Below are positions 12,001-25,200 of a DNA stretch of 64,000 nucleotides, in pieces (the first letter of the stretch is position 1; every line of letters begins with the position of its first letter). Both the position numbers and the translations under genes were made by a program. Source of the DNA: Psococerastis gibbosa (taxonomy: Eukaryota > Arthropoda > Insecta > Psocodea > Psocidae); NCBI GenBank assembly GCA_963971405.1, contig OZ020490.1, positions 8,666,874 through 8,730,873 of the forward strand, read 5' to 3'. Under the pieces are notes generated by a model that made no database searches, had not been told where the DNA came from, and saw nothing but the letters and a program-made list of their open reading frames with translations.

Positions 12001-15000
12001 TCTGGGGGTAAAAAAATAAAAATAAGTCAATTTTCATATAAAATGACTAAAAAATAATTTTTCTGCTGAACCTTTCTATCGATGATTTCTACCTTCAGGT
12101 ATGTTTTGGTGTTAAAAAGAGTAACAAAACCGAACGAAGTTCTTTCCCAAAAAAATATTAAGTTTTGTGCAAAAAATAATTTTTTTATAGAAATCATATA
12201 AAATTCACCCTCCAATACATTGCGTGCCGTGCCATTATTATTAAATTATTTACTATGAAATAACTAATAATCTCTATCTACTAATTGCTAAATTGGAAAG
12301 CATGTTCGAGTAAACTCGGACCGGTTCTTACCATATAATACTGCAATATATTGAATAAAGACTATCCAGGCAATCAGTCACCCCGTCACAGTTTTGGAAC
12401 TGCTTCAACTTGACATCCTCAGCATCTGTTTTTTTTTAAACATATATATACAGTATATATAAATAAATAGATATATATTGTGTGTATCTATATATTATAT
12501 ATTTACCATAATATTGGTGACAACAAATTGTGCGAATCTCGGTTTCGTTATCTACTAACCACTACTACTAACATAACAACTACTTACTACTGCTGGTGCT
12601 ACATACACGGCATATAAATACAATGAAAATAACAAAAAATGTACATGTAAAGTTCTAACTTTTTTTTAAAAGGTTAATAGCATACAAACAATTTAATGAA
12701 TGTATCCGATTGACCTCTTCAGTCGGCTCAATGAGTAAATTAATACTTGTGCTGAGTTACGACACGTCTCCGATCGCATGGCGCGCAGAGACTTGCACAA
12801 GTACAAGCACGCTACCACCTTGCCATCGAACTAGCCTTTGTAAAAACGGACCAGTGCAACGGGCCTACTATGCCGTTTAGTATTAACTTATTCTTGGGGT
12901 TAAAAATGTAATCAAAACCATTTTGAATGGCACTTTTCATTCTATAATTATTTTGTTTACACTTTTTGCACAGATTTGTCCATAGCCTGCCATTCGGAAT
13001 AAGCAGACTGGCATTCCTATCCTTATACATAGGATGCAGTATTTCAGGGCTTTGTGATTTTTTTCATGAAATCACAGGATGGAAGTTACAAAATATTTGC
13101 GTCCCACTTTCGGATTTTGGCCACTTGGTAGCGCTTGGGTGTTTCCCGCACAAATTTAAAAATTGAAATGTAGTAGTCAATATCAATTTAATGAGTCATT
13201 TCATATTAATAAATCTATAATGACCCAAATTTAATAAAACCAACTAGTTTATTGTATCATTCGCACACCTAGGTCTATCTACAGTACAATGGTCAATGAA
13301 TATTTAAAAAAAAATGCTCGTGTATCCTACGCAGTATTATTAATGTATGGAAGTATCACATACAATACTTAAATTATGTTCCAACATGAGTTTAGAAAGA
13401 GTACCTACTGTACTTTACGTTACGGCAAGCATTCATTAGGGCCTTTTCGTACGGGTCACTGGGGGTTTGGCATTTTAAACCAAAACCCTGTATGGGGAAA
13501 ATGATGGCAAAAAAAGACTTTGCGTCTTGTTAGCATACTGTCACAGTAGACCATGTATTCGACATTTTCACAACCCCTATTTATTCAGACAGGTAGTTCC
13601 TCACTAACGCAATACGGTGACACCCACCATGTTCCCTTCCTTTTGACTCTGTAAGCCATGGGTGACAAGTGAAAACTCAAGGTGAGTTCAATCAATCAAT
13701 CAATCAATCAGTCTTTGTCCATGACCCACCAAGGTGGGATAGACGGCGTCCAAAACAAAAGAAATCTAGAACAGAAACAAAAACAAACAAAAAATTTCAT
13801 GCGGAAGCATACGTTAGATGGAGGGAGGGGGGGGGGGGTTATGTTTGAGCATCCCAGCTTATTTCCCTGAACTCGTCCAAGCTGTACAGTGGACATTCTT
13901 TAATTTTCCTTGTCACCACGGCCTTGTATCCTGAAAAATCCTTATTAGTAAGGCTGATGGGTAGGGCGTTGTAGTATCTCATTGCCGAGTTTGGGAATGA
14001 TGCGATGGACCTACTCAGCCTGCATCCGGGCAGATCCAAACGGTGAGCATTTCTTGTGTTATGCAGATGGACAGTATTTCTTTCAGGGAACAGTTCTATG
14101 TTGGCTTTAATGTGCAGTAAGCATGAAAGAATATACTGGCTGTAAACCGTTGGAATGCCCATAGATGCAAACAGAGGTCGGCAGTGGTCTCTCCACCCGC
14201 TGGAAGCCACAATCCTGACAGCCTTTTTCTGTAACAAAAGAACATCGGCCACACCTGCAGAGTGACCCCATAAGAGTATGCCGTAGTTGATGTGGCTGTG
14301 GAAAAGAGCATAGTATGTCATTAGCAAATATTGTTTGGTGACCAAGTTCTTTAGTTTTCTTAACAGGAATATTACTTTAGAGAGTTTTTTACAAAGCTGC
14401 TCAGAGTGGGCAGTCCAATTCAACTTAGGGTCCACAGTGAAGCCCAATAGCTTAACACAATCCCTCTCCGTATTCGGGGTTCCAGTCTGGAGGGAACAGG
14501 TCATCTTTTGTGTCTTTCCTTCGTTAAGTATAAGCTTGTTGTCCTCGAACCACTGGGCTGCCGCCGCTAGCAAGGCATCTGCCATCATTCGAGCCTCGGT
14601 GAGTGAGGGGCCCCTACAGTATATAGTTGCATCGTCAGCAAATAGCAAGGTCTGCAAGCCTAAATCATTCACCATTATGAGGAACAGTAAGGGACCTAAG
14701 ACAGATCCCTGAGGGACTCCGTACCTGACAGTCAGCCATTTAGAAATTGCTCCCTGAATGGACACACACTGCCGCCTGTTTGAGAGGTAGGAGATGAAGG
14801 TCTGAAGAACCACCCCATCTATTCCATATTTCTTTAGTTTCTCAAGCAACACCGCATGGTTAACACAATCGAAAGCTTTGCTGAGATCACAGAGGGTGAG
14901 TGATAGAGACTGGCCATTTTCAAGTGCCCCCAGTATCTCCTTAGCCAAAGAAAGAAGTGCGCTGGTTGTAGATCTACCTTTCCTAAACCCGTGCTGGTTT

Positions 15001-18000
15001 GGGTTAAATAGGCCATTGCTCTCGAAGTACTCCATTAATTGGCAGTTCATGACAGTCTCAAATACTTTAGCTAATGTTGGTATGATTGATATTGGCCTGT
15101 AGTTTGAGAGAGCAGAGGGGTCACCCTTCTTAAATACAGGAATAGTTCTAGCCATTTTTAATTCGTCAGGGAACATTCCAGCTTGTAGGCAGATGTTTAC
15201 AACAATGCAGATTGGCTCTGCTAATATGTCTATCACCGACTTAAGCAATTTGGGGGACAGACCATACACATCCAGGCTATCAGAGTTTTTAAAGCCCTTT
15301 ACCCGTTCCATGGAAAAGGCTTTTAAAATACAGCATAATGCAATAACATTAATGTAATAACAAATATACAGTAATTTACAGTGAAGAGGAAGGAGCACAA
15401 CTAATATTTTTGACTTTTTTCCTTCTGGTAATAATTGTCTTGCATTAACTTTAAGTTTCCACTCGAATTTCCTTGCTTCAACATTTTCTGTGGCGGGACG
15501 AGACGCCTCCTCTGCTCCTGTTCCTCGAAATCTGTTGCCCTAAATATGTCAATAATATTAGTCTACCGATACGTGCCAATTAAAATAAGACAACATATTT
15601 TGTTTTAGTTAATGTATGCTGCAGTGGACCCATAGAGGGAAGTCACTGTCACAAATTATTACTTCGCAAGCCCCATGCATGCAAAGGCTTAAAAATGCTT
15701 CTCGTAGGTTGTACAGTAACTTGTTGCACTCGGTGTGTTTGGGGAGTGTGCTAAGTGACTTAATTTGGCTACAAGACGGCAACAATGCAACACTTTAAGA
15801 AGAATTAAAGCTATTGTTGGTTTAATATAAATTTCTCACTTACCTTTTAGATGTATTATTGTAGGCCTACTGTACTTTGCATAATGTGTAGCATTGTTTG
15901 CAGTTTTCAATCCAATAACTGAACTTATTTTATTAGTAAAGTAGGTATTGCTGTAGAGATTGAATCAATAAATAATTTTTATCATTTTTGTTTATCAAAA
16001 ACCCACTCATTTCTGTTGCGTTGTTATTGTTATGAAAATGAATGTTGACTTCAAAACAGGCAGCCAATAGTAGGTCAAGTTTTATAGAACGTTCGAATAC
16101 ACTCACAATTGTTTCTTAATAAATTAATTTGATTGGTTAAAACTGGAACGCAAATATTTTGTGACTCGGCTCATGTGATTTTCCTATTAGGAATCACAGA
16201 CGGCCCTATACCGACTAGCATTCTATAGTAAATATTATTCTATGGATTTGTCGAATCTTTAGACAATAGAATTTTGTTTGTTTGTTCCAAGCTAATGAAA
16301 TATACAATTTCTGCAGGCTGCTGATAGAGTAATTTATTTGTTAGATGGATTGAAAATCCGTGTATATCTCATTTCTATCTTTCTATCTAGAGTAATTATT
16401 TGTTTGTTACAGGCCGTCCATGTCGCAGGGCATGATGCACAACCGTATGCTTGAGAAGGACTTCACGGTCGCGACAACAGAGGAATTCGTAAGAAGATTT
16501 GGTGGCACTCGAGTCATAAACAAGGTATTCATATATTATTTGAGTCATAGAAATCTTCCCTGTGGGCAAAAGAAAAAATTTTTAGGCTGCAAGCATTAGA
16601 AGTGAAACAAACGTGTCCGCATAATTGGGAATGTTTAAATATGGCGCATATTCCACCTACGTCAATAGTCAATAGTAAATGTGGTATTGACGTGGTAGCA
16701 GACTTTTTTATACTGTCTTTAGTGTCTGCTACCACGTCAATACCACATTTACTATTGACTATTGACGTATGTGGAGTAGGCGCCTTAGGCGAAAACCAGA
16801 ATGGTCTTGGATTGTATGAGGAGAGAAGTGGAACCACTTAATAACCTTATTATTATTGAATTATACGGGAAAATTGGAAACGAAATGAAAAATAGAATAC
16901 TTAATTTCTAATGTAGACTAGTCATTTTACTTATACTACATAGGGATTCCGTTCATTTGTCCGGGAGCTAGATTGGGTATCCTTAATGGGTTATATCGTA
17001 GAAAATTAATAAATAAAAGTATTTGACAAATACAAGTATATTTTGCTGTGCCATCTGCTCCAAGATCGCTCGATAAGCGACAGCTTGAGTGTGAAATATT
17101 ACTTTTTGTGTTAAAATTGGAAATATAAATTGTCCGTTAACCCCGGATAAGGAAAAAAGCGGCGTGATATTATATTATTATTGAACAATTGGAAAGGCAA
17201 AAAAGTTATGAAAAGGTCTACTTCTTACTTCAGCGAACGCCCGCACTTGACTTCTCAATCATTTGACGTTGGTTAGTTACAAAAAGGTGTTAAATGGAGC
17301 AAAATCAATTAGGCCAAGGCCAGCAAAGTATAAAAAAAGTTGCAGCATTTATTTATTTGATTTCGCCACTCCTGACAAGCGAAAGCTTTGGGGTGGACGT
17401 CATATTTTATTTTTGTTCTGTTTAATATATTCTCCTAGCTGGTGAAGTAACCGTTTAGGGGAAAAAAGAACGAGAAGAAGAAGATTATTAAATCTGTTTA
17501 TGTAAGCTAATTGTCAGCCGATTCACTGAGAATAACAAGATAAGTATCACTAAGGCGGCAATTCCACCGGCGAATTTACTTCATTTGTGATTTGAGATTT
17601 TTTGTTTGTTTTGTTTTAAGGAGACTATTATGTAGATACTTAACTTATCTACTATAAATTAAGTTATAATATGGTAGCAGACATCATTAATAAGTCTCTA
17701 CCATATTATAACTTAATTTAGAATAGATAAGTTAAGTATCTATATAATAGTCTCCTTAAAACAAAACAAACAAAAAATCTCAAATCACAAATGAAGTAAA
17801 TTCGCCGGTGGAATTGCCGACTTATATTTTCAGTAACAGTCGTTGGATCGGTCTTTAGTGTCTATCTATTGTATAGGCGCCCATTCCATTGACCGGCTAG
17901 GGCTATTTCCAAAAACAGTGACGTGGTAGCAGACATTCAAGACTAAGGTTGCGTTTCCACTGATCTCGCATTGCCGAATGCAAATGACATTGACGGAAAT

Positions 18001-19178
18001 TAGAATTTTTCTTTTTATAGAAATCTATTAAAATGTTTGTACTTAACATATCCCATGACGCCATTTTTTAATTTTAGTTTGTTTGTTTGTGATTTTACTG
18101 TATGATCATTGATCAATTTTAACTATGGCATAGAGGAAAATAAACATTTCCGTCAATTCTGCAATGCGAGGTCGGTGGAAACCCGCCTTAGTCTTGAATG
18201 TCTGCTACCACGTCACCGTTTTTGGAAATAGCCCTAGCTGGTCAATGGAATGGGCACCATATCATTATTTATTAATTCAATTGCAGGTGCTGATTGCCAA
18301 CAATGGTATCGCAGCCGTCAAATGCATGCGATCTGTTAGAAGATGGTCCTACGAGATGTTTAAATTCGAAAGATCTATACGTTTTGTGGTCATGGTGACT
18401 CCAGAAGATCTAAAGGGTTAGTGGAATTTCCTAAACGGTTAGAAAGCTATCATAAATGAGGAGCTTGGTTACAAACGTGGCCAACTCCATTTTTTCAAAA
18501 AATGGGGTTTTGATCCAACCTTGCAGAAAATTTTAACGTCCACCTGCACGTTGTAAAATAAAGTAACAAAATCAGCCAGATTGAGCACAGAAGCGCTGAG
18601 AAGTTTAGGATTAGCTATAAGCTTAATGCAATTTTCTACAGTAAATCCGCTCTCCTGAAAAATTCTACAACTTGGAGTTGGCCATGTTTGTAAACAGCCT
18701 CCTCAAATATATATGAGGCAGTAACTCTTAAGATAGATACTTGAAAGATATTATTTACTCTATTGAAAATTCTGGGCTTATGAGTTTTAGGTAAATTTCA
18801 AAATTGTGCAAAAGTAATGGTGAGCACTTAAAAGTGTAAATCCCGTAGGAAATTGGCTGCCCGAAATTTAATACTTTTTATTTTTTATTTTATGAGCTAG
18901 GCAAGTTATTAAAGATTTTGCTTATTAATGTTGTAGAAAATTATAGTACTTCATGCATCATATAATAAGGTATTTTTAATTTTCGAAATTGTAGTTTTTC
19001 CATAAACATGATAATATTAAAAATTATTTATAACAGTTTTATAAACAATAACTTTTCACGTAAAATAGATTTTGTAAAAAAAAACCTACAATTTCGAAAA
19101 CTAAAAATACCTTATTTTATGATGCATGAAATAGTCTTCTACAACTTAAATGAGCCAAATCTTTAATAACTTGCCTGT

Positions 19179-19222
<44 letters not shown>

Positions 19223-22200
19223 CCAGTCATCTCGGTTTAGCACGACGCTCCACCATCTATGGGCTCATAAATAATTTTTGGTTGCTTTATTTACAGCCAA
19301 TGCTGAATACATCAAAATGGCCGACCACTATGTCCCAGTCCCGGGAGGAAGTAATAATAACAACTACGCTAATGTTGAGCTCATCCTTGACATTGCACTT
19401 CGCTCACAGGTTCAGGTAAGGTAATTTCATTTAGTTTTGCAAAATGGCTTTTTTCTATCAGCAGCCTGATCGAGGCGATTATAATACCGGTATTTATTTA
19501 ATCCCCTGGTATTAAAAATGTAAACAAGATAATTTATAATGGAAAGTGCTATTCAAAATTTGTTTGTTTGCAGTTATAATCCTAGGGTATTTATTTAACC
19601 CCGGTATTATAATCGCCTCGATCAGGCTGCTGGGGTACGTAGGGTTACGCCTAAAGCGTTGTTCCACGTTGACGTACGTGAGACACTGAAAAATGTACTT
19701 TGGGAACAAATGGACTGGTTATAGGTTGGTGCAGAGAAAAGTTAAGTTTTGTGTTTGGGGCTGGTGGAGGGGAAACCGTGTACTTTCGTGTGGTTGGCTA
19801 AGGCGCTGATTCCACTAACGTCAATAGTGATATTAAATGTTTTTTTTACATTTTTAGACAGTTTTAGCGGTACTAAAAATGTCTGCTACCACGTAAAAAA
19901 ACATTTAATATCACTATTGACGTTGGTGGAATCAGCGCCTTAATTGTCGAGAAGCCGACGAGAAATCTTCTGCTAGCCCTATGGCTACAACGGAAAAGAC
20001 GTTGGCAAATTGTGGCTGGGAGAATGTACCAGGCCTTATGCCCACTACAAAGTATTACCACTCGAGACCAGAAATAATAACATAGAAAACATGGTGTCTA
20101 ACCATAAGTAGGGCTGATGCGGAGAAACGTATATGGAAATGGCAGAGATAGGCAAAGGAAATGTGACAGAGTTTGTAGGGTTATATAATAAAAGGACCGG
20201 TCCGAGTTTACTCGAACATGCTTTCCAATTTATAAATTTGTAGATATTGACAATTGACATGCGTAATTTCATTGGAAATAATTTCCCCATGGTTAAATTT
20301 CAGATTCCTCGAGGGGGGGGGGGGGGGTTCACCTCAATCAATATATATTAAATACCCCTTAAAACTCAATTGCATATTCTGGAACGAACAGACCAATACA
20401 TTGTAACAGTAGTAACAATGGCACATGTCACGTAATGTATTGGAGCGTGAATTTTCCATAATTTCTCAAAATATACTTTTTTTCACAGAAGCAAATGTTT
20501 TTTTGGGATTGCAACCAGCCCACTTTTGTTATCCTATTGAACACCTAAAACATACCTGAAGGTAGAAATCATCGATAGAAGGGTTGCGCAGAAAAATTAT
20601 TTTTTAGTCATTTTTCATTAAAGTTTAGTTTTTTTTTTTACCCCCAGAAGCAAACTATCACGGGGCAAGCGACCCCCCGCATTTTGTTAACATTAATAAC
20701 GACTACAATATATGTGAATTTAAAAGAAATCGTTGGAGCCGTTTTTGAGAAATCATTTTTTTAGACGTTTTTTTTGGAGTTTTTTGAGAATAAAACCCCT
20801 GAAAATTGAGTTAGCTCAAAATAAAAAACATGGTCCTGAGGTATGATTTTTGTGAACCTATATGCCAAATTTCATTAAAATCGACCGAGTAGTTTGCCCG
20901 GAAATTGGTGAACAGACAAAGTGACAGACAGACATTTCGTAAAAACCACTTTTTTTGGGGAGCCTGGGACCTCAAAACGTGTAAATCCGTTGAAATCTCG
21001 GAATCGCAAAGCTTTCCTTATACTACGTATAAATTGGAAAGCAAAAATAAAATAATGTAAAATGAAAAACAAATGAACAATACAACAGGCAGGACTGACA
21101 ACAGAATCGCAGGCGCAAAAGTTCTGCGTGGGTCCCTGGCGATCTTACTTGCTTAATTATCACTATATTTCGCTTATGGAAAGAACCTCCCGCAAAATCT
21201 CCGTCACAACTGCCGAATATTTGATTGAGTAAGCTGCCGATACCCATCTGACCCACTTGGTCATCTTATAGATTAAGATAAGGTTTTTTAATACAGTGGT
21301 ATTACGACGTCCCGGAAATATTGTGGGTTCGAGACACTCATTTTCCAGATTTGTCATGGTTCCTATTTTCGCATGTAAAAAAATCTAATGAAAATTTGTT
21401 TTCATGTGTAAATTAAAACTGTCAAATGAAGGCTACATAAGCTGAACGCATAGGATGGCTGGGACACGTTGTAAGAATGTCAGACGTCGTGCGGGACGTC
21501 CTTGAAAACGCTGGAGGGATGAGCTGGAAAGAGTTAGGAGCCCGTAGATGGTGGAGCGTTGTACAAAACCGAGAAGACTGGAGGACTGTTGTCGAGCAGG
21601 CCAAAGCTCATCAAGGGCTGTAGAGCCAGAAAAAGAAGCAGAAGGCTTATTGCTGATGTAAAGTAGACATTTTTCAGTGATATTTGGTAATTGTTTCAGG
21701 CTGTGTGGGCAGGTTGGGGTCATGCGTCAGAGAATCCGAAACTACCGGAAATACTTCACAAAAACAACATTGTGTTCATCGGGCCGCCGGAGAAAGCCAT
21801 GTGGACTCTAGGAGACAAAATCGCCTCATCCATCGTCGCACAAACAGCTAAAATTCCGACTCTCCCTTGGTCGGGAAGTGGTATGTACTCGCATGCTACA
21901 TTTTTTAGCCACTTCTAATCTAGGTCACAGCGCAAAACCTCAATGCATAGCTTATCGAGGAGACGCTACTGGAATTACTTCTCAAAAACAGCATCATGTA
22001 CCTAGGGGAAAAATTGCCTCATCCATCATCGGGTAAACAGCTAAAATTCCGACTCTCCCCTGGTCAGGAAGTGGTACGTACTCGCCTGCTACATTTTTTA
22101 GCCACTTCTAATCTAGGTCACAGCGCAAAACCTCAATGCATAGCTTATAAGAGGAGACGCTACTGGAATTACTTCACAAAACAACATCATGTACCTAAGT

Positions 22201-25200
22201 GAAAAAATTGCCTCATCCTTCGTCGGGTGAACAGCTAAAATTCCGACTCTCCCCTGGTCAGGAAGTGGTATGTACACGTATGAAAAGCCTCAATGCATTG
22301 CTCCTAGAGGAGACGCCCCCGGAATGACTCCACAAAACAATGGGGGGTCGTAAAAACACGATAGAGGTGAATTTTTTTGTATTACAGGGATACATTTTAT
22401 CGTTAACATGTAAAAAAAACGACTTTATAGTCTTATTGTTCGCTATTTGTATTGCTATAAAGTCGTTTATTAATTAATTAATTCATTCATTCATTCATAC
22501 ATCATAATGATTCAACAATCACTTTTGAATAGCCACCCACGGAAAACGAGAGAGTGAAAGCAGAAGAGCGTATGCCTCACTCTTCTCCGATACCGAGACT
22601 GGAGACACCTAGTGGATCTGCACCCTAATTAAGGCGATTTAGGATTAACGTAAGACCAGGGTTTATTCAATTGTTTTAAACAAATGAGTACAAATTGCGC
22701 GGGAAATTCAAATTGATAAATTAAACCTCGGCTATATTTTTTGTGAGTTTTCAATTAGTTCTCCCTTAGGCGGGGTTTCCACCGACCTCGTATTGCAGAA
22801 TACACATGACGTTGACGTGGTAGCAGACATCATTAATAAGTCTTTAATGTCTGCTACCACGTCAACGTCATGTGCATTCTGCAATATGAGGTCAATGGAA
22901 TTCGCGCCTTAGAAGTACACACATTAATTAAATTTTTTAATGTATATCAAAATTCTACATGTACATTTTAATGCTTTTCAGTGTCTCCTTCAATTATTAA
23001 ATATGCACCCATTCTCGTGTATTCTAATAATTTATTAATTTGAATTTCCCGCGCATATTTTATCACCTAATGTGGTATTAAAAATAAACCTGTAAACCCT
23101 GGTATAATGCTAATCCCAAATTGCCATATGCGGCTATTCCACCGACGTGAATTTTCAATGTGAATGTGTCATGACGTGGTAGCAGACATCACAGAGACTT
23201 ATTAATGATGTCTGCTACCACGTCATGACACATTCACATTGAAAATTCACGTCGGTGGAATAGCCGCCAGAACAGGGCTGCAGCTTGCGGCAACCGCAAC
23301 ACTAAGTTGTCCAGGTGTCGGTACTTACTAATGTTGTTGTAATTATTCCAGAACTGACTGCGGAATACAGCGAAACTACGAAGCGAATCAAGATCTCGTC
23401 TGAGTTATATAAGAAAGGCTGCGTAGTCAATGTGGAGGAAGGTCTGATTTCCGCTCAAAAGATTGGGTTTCCGGTGATGATTAAAGCTTCGGAGGGTGGC
23501 GGCGGAAAGGGAATTAGGAAGGTGGAGACGGCCGAGGAGTTTCCCAATCAGTTTAGGCAGGTATGTGGCACCAGAATTGATGAAGTTTTATGTAATTTTT
23601 CCATGAAATTTAAAATTTGCCAAATTTCTGTCCCCTATGAGTGAAATGCAATGAAAGGAAATCGACTTTATTGTAGTATCAAAAGGCGAACAATAATACT
23701 ATAAAGTATTTTTTGCATGCTAACCGATGCTAACTAAAAACTATTTTTTTTCACCAAACTGAATTTTTTTTTCTATTACTAGACCAGTAAGAAATATCGC
23801 CTATAACTACTGTGCCAGTTGTAAAGCTCCGGCGTAAGATTTATAAGTAAGTACCCTCCCAGTTTGTGTGACCCAAAATCATTCTACCTGTCTATTTAAT
23901 GTTTCGGTTTTGCTCAGGTACAAGCAGAGGTGCCTGGGTCGCCCATTTTTATCATGAAGCTCGCCATGTTCGCACGCCATCTTGAGGTCCAGCTACTGGC
24001 CGACCAATACGGAAACGCCATCTCCCTGTTCGGCCGTGACTGTTCCATCCAGCGGCGGCACCAGAAAATCATTGAGGAAGCCCCCGCCATCATTGCGGAG
24101 CTAGACGTTTTCGAAGATATGGAACGGGTACGTAGCCCTGTAGTAAGATTAATAGTGTTGCAGGTATGATGGGAGTTGGTAAGCTTGTGAGGCGGTTGTT
24201 GACAGGCGCTATAGGGCCGAATTATACCTGGACTATTAGTCCGAAGCAAAACACAGCTACCTGATTTCAGATGTAATAAATAATCATTCATTTGCAAACA
24301 GACCTAAAAGTCCAGTAAAATTCAAATATTATGCAGAACATTGAGTATAATTTAAATTCCTTGATGGTATAATTCTGTTTTACTAAGTTAGGTAAAATAT
24401 TCAGTAGACAGTAATCATCAAACTATCGAGACAGTACATCCTGTCGCCCATATTATGCATTACATATCCAAATGCACTGATTCTGTTCTCCATAGCTTGT
24501 GTCAACGTCCATCCCTCTATACCATGGAGAACGATTGGGAACTCACCATTCTCAATCGAAGGTCCCACCTTAGATACCGACACCGACACCGTTCTGGCCA
24601 TGCTTCGGAGGGCATGTAAAGCATACTATCCCGGGTCTTCCTAGTTGAGTGTAGCCCTAACTCCGCTAGGTTGGCTTAGTAATAGAACAAAAAATGTCAA
24701 TATCTATTTATTTATTTATATACAATGACCAAATATAAAAAATAGTAAAGTCACACGATTAATTCGGAGGTGACCAGGACTCGACACGCACTTAGACTGA
24801 CTGGTAGTCTCAGCGCGTTATCATGTCCCACCATGTTCCCCTGCCAACGCTGTGCGCACTACCAAGTTTGCTGCAGTTTTGAACCGGCTCTATCCTGGAA
24901 CGTCGTGTGGACGTTGGCAGATAATGATAAATAACATGATGTTGTGATTGTGTTTAACTGTTACAGGCTGCTGTGCGATTAGCCAAGATGGTGGGCTACG
25001 TGAGTGCTGGCACTGTCGAGTACCTATACGATTCCAATGGCAATTACTATTTTCTGGAACTGAATCCCCGTCTGCAGGTAGAGCATCCATGCACGGAAAT
25101 GGTCTCTGACGTCAATTTACCTGCCGCTCAACTCCAGGTATGCTCCATCTATAATATAAAAATGAATTGCCAAATGTGTTGGTAAGCGCATAACTCAACA

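Noticed and set aside
13682..13870. Frame [16 protein letters not shown]
   Set aside because: Translation of the (ATCA)n LINE tail on the opposite strand.
16529..16841. Overlapping open frames on both strands encoding the same peptide ([14 protein letters not shown])
   Set aside because: They come from the palindromic MITE at 16643-16784; a perfect inverted repeat gives mirror frames on both strands.
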